Assembly (NCBI GenBank): GCA_010093485.1
Contig: MU001505.1
Span: 151,375-215,374, forward strand
Source: Karstenula rhodostoma CBS 690.94
Taxonomy: Eukaryota > Ascomycota > Dothideomycetes > Pleosporales > Didymosphaeriaceae
Direction of reading: 5' to 3'
Length of the DNA stretch: 64,000 nt
The position numbers were made by a program, and so were the translations under genes. Below the pieces are notes generated by a model. The model made no database searches, had not been told where the DNA came from, and saw only the letters and a program-made list of their open reading frames with translations. Positions 22,799 through 33,722 of the stretch are shown here, one piece after another; within the stretch, counting starts at the first letter, position 1; each line of letters begins with the position of its first letter.

Positions 22799-24911
22799 AG
22801 GCGTCGGCCATAATTCTTCTCGCTTGCTTCTTTGGTTTCTGGACTTTGTCCCACTGCTGGGCTTCTGCTTTCGCCGGCTCTGCTTAGGTCGAGTCGGCGC
22901 GCACATGGTAGCTTTGTGTTGTAGATTGGGGGCGAAGTGGTCGTCCTCACCAGGATGCGCCACCGCTAAGGTGTGCGATGCTCATGCTGAAATGAGTTCA
23001 TGCGGATGCTCGGTATATGATTCACCAATATGATATGTTACTTTTCACCTTCACGTTGTCGTTGTTCATGCTCTTCGTACTTGTCTGCATGCTTGGACGC
23101 CCATCCATCCCCATCTCCCCATAGCGCTACACCCGTCCCCAACTCCACCTACAAACACATCCCGTCCCCACCTATGACATAGTCTACTGTCCCCCGAGAT
23201 ATCACACCGTCCACCCGCTGGCCTCAACGAGAGCCCTCTAGCATCGCTTCGGGTCTCAACACTCCAAATTTTCAGATGCCGCGCAGAACGTCAGTCCGGC
23301 TCCACATCACGCAATGCGACCAGCCCCCGGGCCGGACAAAGCCACGGCCACAAGCGCCGGCGCTGGGGGCCAGCATGTCACGGCGTCTAGCTGGCTTACC
23401 TTAGCTCCCCGACTTTCCCTGCGTGCGGTGTCCATGCGAGCGATGGTGGCGCGTAAGGGTGTCCCGTATGCAGGGCACGTCGCGTGTCGTGTGGTCCGCG
23501 AGGGAAGCGATGTCGGCGAGGCTGGGGTGTACTGAGTCAGGCGAGGGTGGTGGGAGGAGTGTGTATGAGCGGATGGGTGGGATGGGGATGTGAGGATGGG
23601 TAGAGTGGGTAAGGTGGTGGAGAGGTGTTGTTGGACAACCTCGGTGATTGGGAGGGTGGTGAAATGAGACGAGATGATATGGAATGAAGTGGAGTGCGGT
23701 GTGTATTGTGTAGTGTACTATGTAGTGCGTGGTGCATTGAGAGTGGGAGGAAGTGTATGTCACTTCTCCAGGGCGGTTCCATTTCCGGGGACATCGTCGA
23801 CTGAACCCAGTAGGCCGTTGCTGAAGATAGCCCAGGAGCTCTCTGAGAAACTGGCTGGATGACAGAGCGTCGGAGTCGTGTTGCGTCGCATTCCGTTGTG
23901 ACGTGTGGTCGGCAGGGTAGACGCGGTACACGCACCGCGCAGTTCAAAGCGGAAGCCGTTCGTTTTACGTATTAGGTGGATCCGATGCCGTCTTCCGCTG
24001 ATGGGTATCATCGGCTAGGTGAGGCGGGAAACGCACCGCGTAGCCTTGGTGTTTCTTTCGGTGTTCGGGCCATCGGGATCGACTGGTGAATGTAAGTGTG
24101 GGAAAATAGTGGTCCAATTTGCTCCACGGTTTGTATTCGTTTTCCTCAGTTGCATAGACCTTGTGTTCTGTACACTAGTCAATAACACCTACAGGCCAGT
24201 GGCGTCAAAGGAAGCCTGCGGTTTTGGGTCTACAGTGATTGTTTGCCAGTGTAATGGAGCTCAACAGGTATGCTGATAGCCTCGCTACATCTCGCCGCTT
24301 CTTAGTCGATCTTCCCGTGCCGGGCATTATCTCCATGGGTTCTGGGCGCTCCCTTGTGTCCAGGGACGGATACCTGCATTGTGGCAAGTCTACGTTGCAT
24401 GCCAGAATGCTTGGGTTGGACTCCCAACTAACGGCGTGTGTATCCGATCAGAGCTGCTGTTAGGTCCAGTGGTCACACGGCACCTACCGCTCTGTCAAAC
24501 GCACGTGGGAAGAAGAGGCGCGAAAAAGAGCGCCACCGCAGTAGGGCTGAGACTGTAGCACGCGGGTAGTAGTGCTTGTTGCACATGTCAATTGAACAGG
24601 TGGAGCGTGCAATCAAAAAATGAACGGATAGTAGGCGGAGTGAAAGGGTGGCGGAGAGGATAGCTGGACGAAAAACCTTTTGCAACGGTGTATACTGCCG
24701 TCTCGATTGTCGGGGAACATACACCATTTTTGCGGATGGAATGGGCGTACGCGGAATGTTGTCTGATGGCAGAACAGGTACGGGCGATTGGCGACGTTAG
24801 AAAGAACGTGGGTGCAAATCTGGTATAAAAGAATGTACGCTGAATTGGAATCCAAAAGTGTTTCTGTGTTGGCATCAAATCATTTGCAGTCAGTCACCCA
24901 CGTTTTGCTCC
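22799..24911. other. Intergenic region of 2.1 kb without a supported gene
   Basis: Open frames up to 176 residues occur on the minus strand at 23401-23931, but they are His/Pro/Ser low-complexity translations of a G-rich, GT-rich stretch (23530-23760) and are not credible. I see no domain or splice pattern. The last few hundred bases are probably promoter of the 24912 gene. Confidence 0.5.
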
Positions 24912-25871
24912 ATGGATATACCTCGAGTGATGTCATGTGTCTATCCACTCGCCCAGGACCTTATTCCTGGCACATACTCTGACTGTCAGTTTGATGGCGA
25001 AACGATCTTCCCGCTGGAACAGTTTGGCGGAGGTGCAGACGATGCTACTATCGTTCTACCATCATCGGATAGCATTCGCTCCACCAATTCGGACGACACA
25101 GTGTCATCATGGCGAACTTCGAGTTCGGGATCCACGCTTGCAACCTCGATCACATCTTCGCTAAGCAAGACCGCGTCCATCGTTTGGGGCGGGTTCAACC
25201 GTGTTGTTAGACCGAACAGGTTCTCGGCGACGTCGCGGTGGATACAGGACGGGTCATGGCCGCAATTTGGGCAAGAGGACATCCATGCAGAAGCTTTGCC
25301 CCTTCAGACTCTGAGCGGATGCGGAACATATGCCGGATGCAATCAGACACGATCTCCGTGTTGTGAAGGAGAAGAGTCCAAGTCTATACGTTTGAAATTC
25401 GACTTCGGGTGCAGATCTCACATATATGAGCTCGAGTACGCTGTGTTCCGCCAATGGAAGTATGTATCACTCCTCGTTAGTGCGGTTCAAGAAGAGGGTG
25501 TGAACTGTGCGTTGATATGGGACGAGTGCGAAAGGTTGCAGGTGATGGCCGGCGACTGGGAGGCACGAGTAACACCGGGGTGGCAGGTTACAATTTTTTG
25601 TGAAGATGATAATGTCGACGACGACGAAGAAGAAGACGACTGGAGCGAAGTAGACAATGAAAAGGACGACCCCTGGGATATCGAGAAAGGGTACGGCGGG
25701 GAATGGTGGTTCAAGCTCTGGAAGACAAGGGTTGAGAGAAAGAAAGAAGGACGGATAAAGAAGCAGAAGCCCTGGATGATAGGTGTGGTGGCCGTAGCGG
25801 GCATTGGTGTTGCCTTCAGCATAGTTACTTGGCTTTCGTCTAGAGAGCATCGGCTGATAGCCCTGGATTGA
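24912..25871 (+). CDS. Ubiquitin-like-domain protein with a C-terminal membrane anchor
   Basis: Intronless, 319 residues from the first in-frame ATG (MDIPRVMSCV). Residues about 159-230 (from IRLKFDFGCRSHIYEL to RVTPGWQVTIFCED) have the length and pattern of the fungal ubiquitin-like domain called ULD: two beta strands, a helix with W-K-x-hydrophobic, and an ending [VT]-x-PGW-x-V-T. That domain is known from fungal proteins of unknown role and as an accessory part of NLR-like proteins. An acidic stretch follows (231-254, mostly Asp/Glu), then an amphipathic Trp-rich segment and a Lys/Arg-rich segment. A hydrophobic segment at about 289-308 is followed by a short tail, so it may be tail-anchored with the ubiquitin-like fold facing the cytosol. 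Residues 45-90 are Ser/Thr-rich. Cysteines cluster at 137-151. Function unknown. Confidence 0.72.
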   Translation: MDIPRVMSCVYPLAQDLIPGTYSDCQFDGETIFPLEQFGGGADDATIVLPSSDSIRSTNSDDTVSSWRTSSSGSTLATSITSSLSKTASIVWGGFNRVVRPNRFSATSRWIQDGSWPQFGQEDIHAEALPLQTLSGCGTYAGCNQTRSPCCEGEESKSIRLKFDFGCRSHIYELEYAVFRQWKYVSLLVSAVQEEGVNCALIWDECERLQVMAGDWEARVTPGWQVTIFCEDDNVDDDEEEDDWSEVDNEKDDPWDIEKGYGGEWWFKLWKTRVERKKEGRIKKQKPWMIGVVAVAGIGVAFSIVTWLSSREHRLIALD

Positions 25872-26653
25872 TACGAGTCTGGAGGATTCTAAGGTGTAGG
25901 CGGAGATATAGTGTTCTTCAGTGCTGCAAATACTAGGGCGTGTTGATGCTACAGTCAGGGTGTCGTCAAGACGAATCGCCAGCGTGCATCATGCGAGGGC
26001 ACATGTGGTGTATACTCGTTGGTTATACGATAAAGTTTGACAAAATTTCCGTGGAGAGTGGAGAGTCGAAAATGCCGTTCTGGGAAAGTGGTGAGTAGGC
26101 CGTTGATTGCAGCCATTTTCCCCGGCCAGTTTCCGGTATATCACGGCATCATTCCGCGGCCTAGCGGCATCCAGATGCATCTTCGACGAAGACACGGCCA
26201 GACATGCGTCTTTGATAATCCATGGATGTGCACAGGGCGGGGTAAAGCAACGAATGGAGAATGGAGAATGGAGAGTGGAGAGCGGAGAGTGGAGAGTGGA
26301 GAGCGGAGAATTGGATATGTAGTTGGAGGTTGCGATGGGTGATGTCACGATGGATGGGGTTGGGTGGTGGCTGCTGCCGGGGCAACGGCGGCCGTGTTTT
26401 GGTCTTGGCGGCTTTCAGCCCGAAGCGCTGCGAGTCGATTCACGCGACGCTCTACAACGCGAAGTAAAGATTGTTACGCGCTTTCCTACCGCAATATCTG
26501 CACCCCATTCGAGACTGAACATATCATCGCAAATACAACAACCCGACGTCACCCCAGCAGCATTCCTCGCTCCCGAACCTCAAACCCTCGCACTGGGCCT
26601 CCCCGCATACCGCATGACATAGCGCTCGTACGACCGCCGACAAACTCGAAGCC
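25872..26653. other. Intergenic region with a purine tract
   Basis: No gene is supported. A G/A-rich repeat lies at about 26253-26312. The stretch just before 26654 is C-rich with ACCC/CAAC motifs, as expected for the leader of the DUF3405 gene. Confidence 0.55.
26253..26312 (+). repeat. 7-bp purine minisatellite (GGAGAGT-type)
   Basis: About eight tandem copies of GGAGA[AG][TC]. The plus strand is almost purely purine, so it could adopt triplex-type structure. A short related stretch occurs at 26050-26065. Confidence 0.8.
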
Positions 26654-29077
26654 ATGCTCGGCTTCCGCCCGCTCCAGGTGGGAAAGCGGAAACAGCACTC
26701 GTACAACAAAGTCCCCTCCCGCGATGTCGAAGACGTCGACTACGAGAAGTACCTTAGCAGTGACGATGAAAGCTCAAGCTCCTCTGCCACATCCTCTCCG
26801 AACTCGTCTCGATCATCATCGGCTGTATATGCTCCCCCAAAGCCAAAACGCCTCCCGCAAGCTCTGTCACGGCCGTCGGTGAGCGCATATAGCTACAAGA
26901 ACCCGCGGATGTTCACGCGATATTTTGGGCTAGCCGTAGGATCAACAGTGCTCCTGTTCATGTTCTTCTTGCTGAACCAGAGCTGGGAATCAATACGGAT
27001 CGCAGAGCTGGGATTGCACAACGATCCGCCTCCGAGACCTGTGTGGGAGAGTTTTCCTTTCCTGAAGCGATACCATGGTGGAATACGGACGCTGGTTAGC
27101 AGGCAAAAAAACACCCCGGAGTATCCGAAGAAGGAAGACATTGACCCGGACATGCCGCCGCAGGATGTTAAGGAAGTTTCGCCCAAGGACAAACGCATGG
27201 AAGGTGGCAAGTTGCCTGACTCGGTGCTCTTCAACCCGTATCCCGACTACCAAAGCCAGAAGTACATCGACGAGTATGGCCCGGTTGAGACATGCTATCT
27301 AGACCTGGAAGGGAAGTTGCAGATACCATCAATGAGGGTATACAACGGAGTGACCGAAGGAATCCCAGAGAACGTCATTGGTTCCTACGACTTGCTTGGT
27401 TTACGAAAAGACGTGTGCTTCGAACGTTTTGGAAGGCTGGGTCCGTACGGTCTCGGATACTCGAAAAGACGAGGTGGTACCGGCGCTGCTATGGAAGGCG
27501 ATCGCGAAGGTAGCGACAAGGTGTGGGAGCAGACCCCCGAAGTTGACTTCCGTGAGGTCAAATGGGGCGAGGTGCTCGATCGCTGCCTGGCGAAGAACAA
27601 AGAACGCTTCAAGCCTGGGCCCAATAGTCGGGAACACAAGTTCCAGACCATAGCCGCGCGAGACAGCAGGGTGAAGAAGACCAATAGCACATGGGGCGAG
27701 CAACCACAAAAGAAGCACAACCACCTCCTCCCCCGTACAGCGGTTCTCATTAGGACCTGGTCGGACTATGAGTACGATGACGAGGATGTCATGTACCTTC
27801 GATCCCTCATCTCCGAACTCAGCATTGGATCCGGTGGCGAGTACCAGGTGCATTTCCTGATCCACGTCAAGGATGACAACAAGCAGATCTGGGCTGTAGA
27901 AGAAGTATATCAAGAGGTCCTCAATAAGTCTCTGCCTGCCGAGTTCGCCGGAATGGGCACACTTTGGTCTGAACGCCAAATGGGCCTCATATATGGCGGC
28001 GTTCACGACTCCATGTTCCGCGACCTGCCCGTCCACGGTGCATACCGCTCGACCTATATGCCAGTCACGTACTTCGCTCACCAACACCCTGAGTTCGACT
28101 ACTTCTGGCACTGGGAGATGGACGTTCGCTACACTGGCCATTACTACCATCTCTTCAAGAAGATCAGCGAATGGACAGATAAACAGCCGCGAAAGGGCCT
28201 CTGGGAGCGTAACGCACGTTTTTATGTTCCCGCAGTTCACGAGTCTTGGGAAGATTTCTCTCAGATGGTGCGTGTCCAAACAGAGCACGGCACGAACAGC
28301 AAAGCAAATGCCTGGTCTTCACTCCTTCCTCCGAACCCCCACGTGCCCGAGATCGAGTCCCAGAGGAAGGAGAAGCCGGTCTGGGGCCCTGAGCCACCCC
28401 TCGACTACCCTGACATGGAGATTGACGAAGCTGTCAAACCACCACGTACCTTGATAGAGGACAAATACCAGTGGGGTGTAGGAGAACCGGCAGATCTGAT
28501 TGTCCTTAATCCTCTCTTCGACCCGGACAGCACGGGCTGGCTCCTCGCCGAAGACTTCACGGGCTACAATACAACGCAAGGTGCTCCGCCTCGCCGTGTA
28601 GCGATAAACACCTCAGGTCGCCTTTCGCGTCGATTGCTGGAGACGATGCATCGCGAGCAGTCTATCCATCGGCACACGATGTTTTCGGAGATGTGGCCCG
28701 CTTCGTGTGCTCTGCACCATGGACTGAAGGCTGTCTACGCGCCGCATCCCGTTTACATTGACCGAAAGTGGCCGGTGCAGTACCTAGCTGCTATTTTCAA
28801 CAACGGTCGCAACGGAGCGAGCGGTGGGTCGAGGTTGAGTGTATTCAACGACGAGAGGCAGCACAATTTCCTAGGGACCACGTGGTATTACCATGCAGGA
28901 CACGCACCCAACCTATGGAAGCGATGGCTCGGGTACAAAGTCGACAATGATGGCGGAGAGCAGGAAGAGTTGGCGGGCGAAGGGAGAATGTGCTTGCCTG
29001 CCATGTTATTGCATCCTGTGAAGCAAGTCGACTTGGTTCAAGAGCGCTTGGAGGATCCCGAGGCGGTTGCTATTTGA
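26654..29077 (+). CDS. DUF3405 family type II membrane protein (glycosyltransferase-like)
   Basis: Intronless, 807 residues. The layout is a cytoplasmic Ser-rich tail, one membrane span at about 88-107 (YFGLAVGSTVLLFMFFLLNQ), then a long lumenal part. This is typical of Golgi type II proteins. The lumenal part matches the fungal DUF3405 family: TAVLIRTWSDYEYDDEDVMY, YQVHFLIHVKDD, the DYFWHWEMDVRYTGHYYHL segment with its acidic D-x-R, and the C-terminal FNDERQHNFLGTTWYYH. The E-M-D-x-R stretch behind a Rossmann-like strand pattern recalls nucleotide-sugar binding, and a glycosyltransferase role is inferred, not shown. Start is the only good ATG upstream of the span. Length is normal for the family. 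Regulation is not visible. Confidence 0.82.
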   Translation: MLGFRPLQVGKRKQHSYNKVPSRDVEDVDYEKYLSSDDESSSSSATSSPNSSRSSSAVYAPPKPKRLPQALSRPSVSAYSYKNPRMFTRYFGLAVGSTVLLFMFFLLNQSWESIRIAELGLHNDPPPRPVWESFPFLKRYHGGIRTLVSRQKNTPEYPKKEDIDPDMPPQDVKEVSPKDKRMEGGKLPDSVLFNPYPDYQSQKYIDEYGPVETCYLDLEGKLQIPSMRVYNGVTEGIPENVIGSYDLLGLRKDVCFERFGRLGPYGLGYSKRRGGTGAAMEGDREGSDKVWEQTPEVDFREVKWGEVLDRCLAKNKERFKPGPNSREHKFQTIAARDSRVKKTNSTWGEQPQKKHNHLLPRTAVLIRTWSDYEYDDEDVMYLRSLISELSIGSGGEYQVHFLIHVKDDNKQIWAVEEVYQEVLNKSLPAEFAGMGTLWSERQMGLIYGGVHDSMFRDLPVHGAYRSTYMPVTYFAHQHPEFDYFWHWEMDVRYTGHYYHLFKKISEWTDKQPRKGLWERNARFYVPAVHESWEDFSQMVRVQTEHGTNSKANAWSSLLPPNPHVPEIESQRKEKPVWGPEPPLDYPDMEIDEAVKPPRTLIEDKYQWGVGEPADLIVLNPLFDPDSTGWLLAEDFTGYNTTQGAPPRRVAINTSGRLSRRLLETMHREQSIHRHTMFSEMWPASCALHHGLKAVYAPHPVYIDRKWPVQYLAAIFNNGRNGASGGSRLSVFNDERQHNFLGTTWYYHAGHAPNLWKRWLGYKVDNDGGEQEELAGEGRMCLPAMLLHPVKQVDLVQERLEDPEAVAI

Positions 29078-29632
29078 GGACATAATCGTTCTTCTCAGGC
29101 ATTGGGATGGAGTTATTGGTTCTTTGGCGTACGTGCGAGGTGTTGGGGCACCTGGGTTGGTCTGCCTACAGTGGCTGGGGTATCGCTTTTATATCCCTGT
29201 ATGTCGACATGATTCTACGCTAGCATAATGTACGTATGTCTGTTCTGTATACATTACGGATCACGGGGTTTACGTTGAGCGTGGTGTGCTACTAAAGTAA
29301 TATCGTTAGGCGAGACTCCGAGAGCGCGGCTTGTGAGGCCAGGGGTCGCTTGCTGTGCCTCTTTCCACGACGGAAACTAATCTTTCGATAGAAGCTAAGC
29401 TGTTCTAATCGGCATCAAGCTCCCGCTATCTACAAATTTTGATCTAGCCCGAGATGCTAGCGTGATGTTAAAATCTCGCACTTCCATCCCTTGCTATCTC
29501 AAGTCGCAGTGAACTCGTGACTTCAAACGCATATGCCCATATCACGCGCCGGACGAGGAGCAAGGCCGTCGCGTTCGTCACTGGAGGTAATCCCTGAAGC
29601 TTTCCCTTTCCCTTGATCCCAGCGGATGCAAG
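29078..29632. other. Intergenic region
   Basis: Probably the 3' UTR of the DUF3405 gene and promoter of the next gene, both on the plus strand. I see nothing else. Confidence 0.55.
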
Positions 29633-30585
29633 ATGCCCCTCCCCATGATGTACGGCGAGGAAACGCCCCTCCTAGGAGACGCAACAACGCGCTGGAACTC
29701 AAGAGACATTCACCACCAGTTCTGCCGCCTGGCGGGTGTCCCGCCTTCCAACGTCCCCAAAACAATCTCCCGCGAGGCCGCCGCCAGACGCTCTCTCTAC
29801 GGCCGCGCAGTCCACAAGCGCAACGTGCAGAACAGAACGTACCTCTTCACCGCAGCGCTAACCAACACGCTCCTCCTCTCGCAAGTGGTGCTCGGCGCAG
29901 CCCTCACCGGCCTGGGCGCCTCAGCCTCCTCGCACATCCTGATCACCGTGTTCGGCGCGCTCAACACCATCATCGCGGGGCTCGTCGCGTATCTCAAGTC
30001 GCGGGGCCAGCCGATGCGCGCGCGCATGTACCGGGATGATCTCGAGCGCGTGGTGGACGAGATGGAGAACTCGGAGGTGATGTGGCTGGGGATCCAGAGC
30101 GGGGCGCACGGGTACGACGAGATTGCTGTGGACGATGCGGTTAGTGTGCGGAGCGAGGTTGCGCGGTTGACGAGGCTGTATGATAGGGTTGTGCGGAATA
30201 ATACGATGAATGACCGTGAGTTCTCCCTTGCTGATTACGTGTCTGTGGTGGTGCGGTGAAGAGGGTTCTTTTGCTTATGAGGACAGCGGATATGTACACT
30301 AATGCGACCACGGATGCTGCGAATGCTGCGCTGAGAGCGAGACCGGGACCTGAACTCGAGCCGCCCATGGCAAGTGCGCCTGCGGCTGATACCACCGCGC
30401 CGATGGGACTCGTTGCGCCCCCGACGGCGACGCCGGATGATCCTGATGCGGCGCCGGCTTCTAAGCCGCCGAAGTCAAAAACACCGCCGCCGGTAAAGGC
30501 GGGTGATGGGGAGGGTGGTGAGGGGTCAAAAGTTGGCGATGGTGGAGAGGGAAGTCTGCCGAATGGAGATGGTGGGAAGAAATAG
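29633..30585 (+). CDS. SLATT-like two-span membrane protein (fungal type)
   Basis: Two exons, 29633-30215 and 30287-30585, joined by a 71-nt GTGAGT-ACAG intron, give 293 residues. The N-terminal part (residues 17-60) has an amphipathic region ending in basic KRNVQNRTY. Two adjacent hydrophobic segments follow at about 65-86 and 93-115 (FTAALTNTLLLSQVVLGAAL and ILITVFGALNTIIAGLVAYL), then a long helix (RGQPMRARMYRDDLERVVDEME). This is the pattern of the fungal SLATT domain (SMODS and SLOG-associating two-TM effector domain), a family linked in bacteria to membrane-targeting effectors of nucleotide-signalling conflict systems. The C-terminal 100 residues from exon 2 are Pro/Ala/Gly-rich and disordered. 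Without splicing the frame ends at 30259. Role in fungi is unknown. Confidence 0.75.
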
Positions 30586-31271
30586 GCTGGTGGATGAAGA
30601 TGGGGGGTTGTTCGATAGAGAGGTGATATAGATTTAGAAGGAGAGCATGTATCATAGTCTTGCATCGCGAGTGGGGGATCATTTGTCGGCTGCAGTATAA
30701 ACGAGCACTGAGTTATGTTTTGATCATATGTAATAATCGAGCCTCGAAAGTAGAGCCTAGTATTAATTAATTCAAGCCTGCTTAGCAATACCAGCCATCC
30801 TAAGCATACTTCGTGCTGTACTTCCACGGGCTACACGCAAGCCGGGACAGAAGACTATCTGCGACTCTGGACGTGCACGGTTGATCCGGGAAATGACCTT
30901 GGCCATGTACGTGGAGATATTTATACAGAGCGCAATGATGCATCTTGGTGGAAAGGGCTTTCCAATATTGTCGGTGACGTGCTTGTCTAGTCTGGTTGTA
31001 ACAAACTATTCGCCGATGCAATTGCAGATTTTGTGTGGGTGTTTCGCGAGGTATGGTGCCAGGGGGGAGATGAGGATGACAGGGTCGTGTTTGTCTAGAC
31101 TTCGGGGAGGGCGCATATTGAGCCTATCCTGAGCGTTATTCTAGAACCGGGTGTGAAGGGAGAGCATCAGGTTGTTATAGAAGAGTGGATCAAAGCCAGA
31201 CTAGAGCGGAGTGAAAGATCTTAACAAAAGAGTGACAGTGGCATAGAGTGAGGGGTACGTAAAGCAGCTGT
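30586..31271. other. Intergenic region between convergent genes
   Basis: AT-richer than its surroundings. It has only short open frames and presumably contains two 3' UTRs. Confidence 0.55.
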
Positions 31272-32300
31272 CTAAGACAGCCACTTATTCTCCACCCACT
31301 CCAACTCCTCCTTCAGCCACGGCTCCTCATCCTCTTTCAACGCGTTATCGAATCCATGATCACCTTCCTTCCCATACGCAAGTCGGATCTCCACGCCAGG
31401 AATGACACTCCTAGTCTTCTCCACAAAGTCCACGCTGTCCTGGAACTTGACGGCGCTGTCGCCGGTAGCATGGAAGATCGTTGTAGGCGGCAGAAACTTG
31501 ACAGATTCCACGGCAGTGATAGGCCAAAGTGGCTTGTCCTCGCCAAAGAACTCGAGGAAGCGTCCGTGGGCATTCATGGCCATCGACAATCCGGTACGAT
31601 CAGTCGTAACAGGGTTGGCAGAAGACACGATAGCGCCAGGCTTCATCAAAGTCGCAAGTTTCTCATCCAGCCACGCCGTAGATGGGGTCTGCATTCCCAT
31701 CATCACATCTTCCGGGGAACGGCGAGCGTCGTTGGTCATCGGATACTGTACGAGAATCGCCTTGATCTCACCCTCAGGCCTGGTGAGACCGGACTGCAGA
31801 GCCATGTATCCGCCAGCTGAGTCGCCAGAGACGAGTAGGTGCTTGTAGTCAAGATCGACACTGACACTTTGAGAGGCCAAATACTTGTCGACGCCCTTGT
31901 CGTTGAACCATGACCAGAAGTCCGCCAGGTCCTCAAGAATATCCGCTCCGTTGGCTTCAGGAGCAAGACGATAGTTTGGAAGGACGGTGATGGCGTTGTT
32001 GCGGTGCATGAATGGCACCCAGAATGCTGCGTTCCAGTCTGGGAATAGTGCATCGCCTATGACCTTCGGGTGTCAGCTTGCGGTGTCGAAGTGTAGAACG
32101 TCGTTACTTACGAGCCCACCGCCATGGAACTTGACTGCCAAAGGAACCTTACCGGGTTTCAGGTCTTTGGGTACTAAGATGCCGACTTTGATCTTGTGAT
32201 CGCTGATCTGCTTAAAGTGTGTCTCGTAGATGTTGAAGGAATCGAAGCGCGTGGCCGCTGTGGTGTCGTCGTGAGGCGCCATAGCTAGACGTGTTTCCAT
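31272..32300 (-). CDS. Alpha/beta hydrolase, hormone-sensitive-lipase type
   Basis: Two exons, 32300-32112 and 32063-31272, give 326 residues. The 48-nt intron runs GTAAGT to AAG, phase 0, with CTGAC as branch; choosing AAG as the acceptor restores the family sequence GGGLVIGDALFPDW. The oxyanion motif HGGG is at 59-62, and the nucleophile motif GDSAG has Ser145. The YRLAPE motif is at about 94-99. A GDSAVKF stretch near 245 is the likely Asp site, and GDHGF near 290 the likely His. All three catalytic elements are present, so activity is expected on small carboxylic esters; substrate unknown. No signal peptide, so cytosolic. An in-frame ATG six codons later (32282) is an alternative start. 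Length is normal for fungal members. Confidence 0.82.
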
Positions 32301-33477
32301 GCGGACAACTAGTAGGGCCGATGCCGGATACAACGAAGTCTGTATGTAGCAATCGTTGTGAGGAATGTTACCAGCGTGTAATGACTATCATCACCTACTT
32401 ATACCTCTCCTACGCCCTTTTGACGGAAATGAGACAAATCTAGTACTCATAAGGATTCCAAACCATTCCATTTCGCAATTCGCATTCTCACATCTCAGTG
32501 AGATTACGCTCTTGCCTCTCTGGCACCGTGCCTTGTCGACGATGCTGAATCAGTGATTCTTCGTCCGTGCGTTTGATACACCAAAGCTACACCTTGCCAA
32601 GACTGGAGATTTGAGGACGTGCGGTGGTGCAGTGGCGTATACGCCAGACATTTGGTGCAAGGTCGGTCTGTCAGCCGAAGGGCGGTGGTGCCGGGGTTGA
32701 GTTCCTGTTTTGGTCGTGTCACATGAAATGGATGGGGGCCGTTGATTGGATCAACTGATGGTGGGGCACCATCGAGCATTGAAGGTCACGTGAACACCAC
32801 TTAAAGCTCCAGCTTTAAGGTTCCCAACGGTTCTCTCCAACCTCAATACCACACTGTTGTCATCACGATCTTCTATCATGAACCGTCAAAACGTCCTGGT
32901 AAAGCGGGGATGTGCTTCGCTGCGGTGCGACTGGTTGTGTAACCGCTGCATCGCCTCACTCAACCGGTGAAGCTCTTTGGTCACTGATATTGGCACATTT
33001 GACCACCAAACGTTGATACTAGAACAACATATGTTGACCCGTGCTACCTAGGACTATCTGAACTTCAGCTCGCCTGTTTCGCTGCCTCGCAAAGCTCATA
33101 GACAAATTCTACATTCGATAGCCGAATCCATTGCGTCAGCTTAGGCGCGAAAGTATTAATTATTCTCCACGGATCAGCGAGCACGATATCCCCAGTGCAG
33201 ATGATCCGCGTTTCACTGGAGCTGATATTTCATTATTTGCTTGTTACGCTGCTAAACAAAACCATCTTTCACTGCAATGTCCCGCAAACATCACAGCTAT
33301 TCGAAATTGCTCAGGTTCCATACATTCAAACAAAGCATAGTACATACTACAGACTGACTATACTAAAACAAGAACGCGCATCAATTCAAGCAAAAACACT
33401 AGCAGCGAACAACGCAAGAAAGAACAGCTAATCACAATGCCCCACCAAGCTAACGATCGATGGTCCTGTTAGTATTG
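32301..33477. other. Intergenic region upstream of the minisatellite
   Basis: No gene supported. Near 33370-33436 the sequence looks like a fungal leader (A/C-rich), leading to an ATG in excellent context at 33437. The frame from it closes after 11 codons at 33472, immediately before the 18-bp array. This may be the ruined 5' end of the natterin-like gene. Confidence 0.45.
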
Positions 33478-33722
33478 CCCATTCGTGTCAGGATGCCCGT
33501 TCGTATCAGGATACCTGTTCGTATCAGAATTTCCGTTCGTATTAGGATTTCCATTTATATTAGGATTTCCATTTATATTAGGATTTCCATTTATATTAGG
33601 ATTTCCATTAATATTAGGACTTCTATTCGTATTAGGATTTCCGTTCATATCCGGATGCCCGTTCATATCAGGACGTCCATTCGTGTCAGGATACCCGTTA
33701 GTTTCAGGATGCCCGTTCGTGG
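33478..33722. repeat. 18-bp minisatellite, 13 full units plus a partial one
   Basis: The core unit on the plus strand is TCCATTTATATTAGGATT, with outer units shifted to CCCGTTCGTATCAGGATG. Middle units (33550-33603) are almost identical and outer ones diverged. As 18 is a multiple of three, frames stay open across it, and the minus strand reads as a hexapeptide repeat like NPNING. It abuts the 5' end of the recognisable natterin-like coding region. Confidence 0.95.
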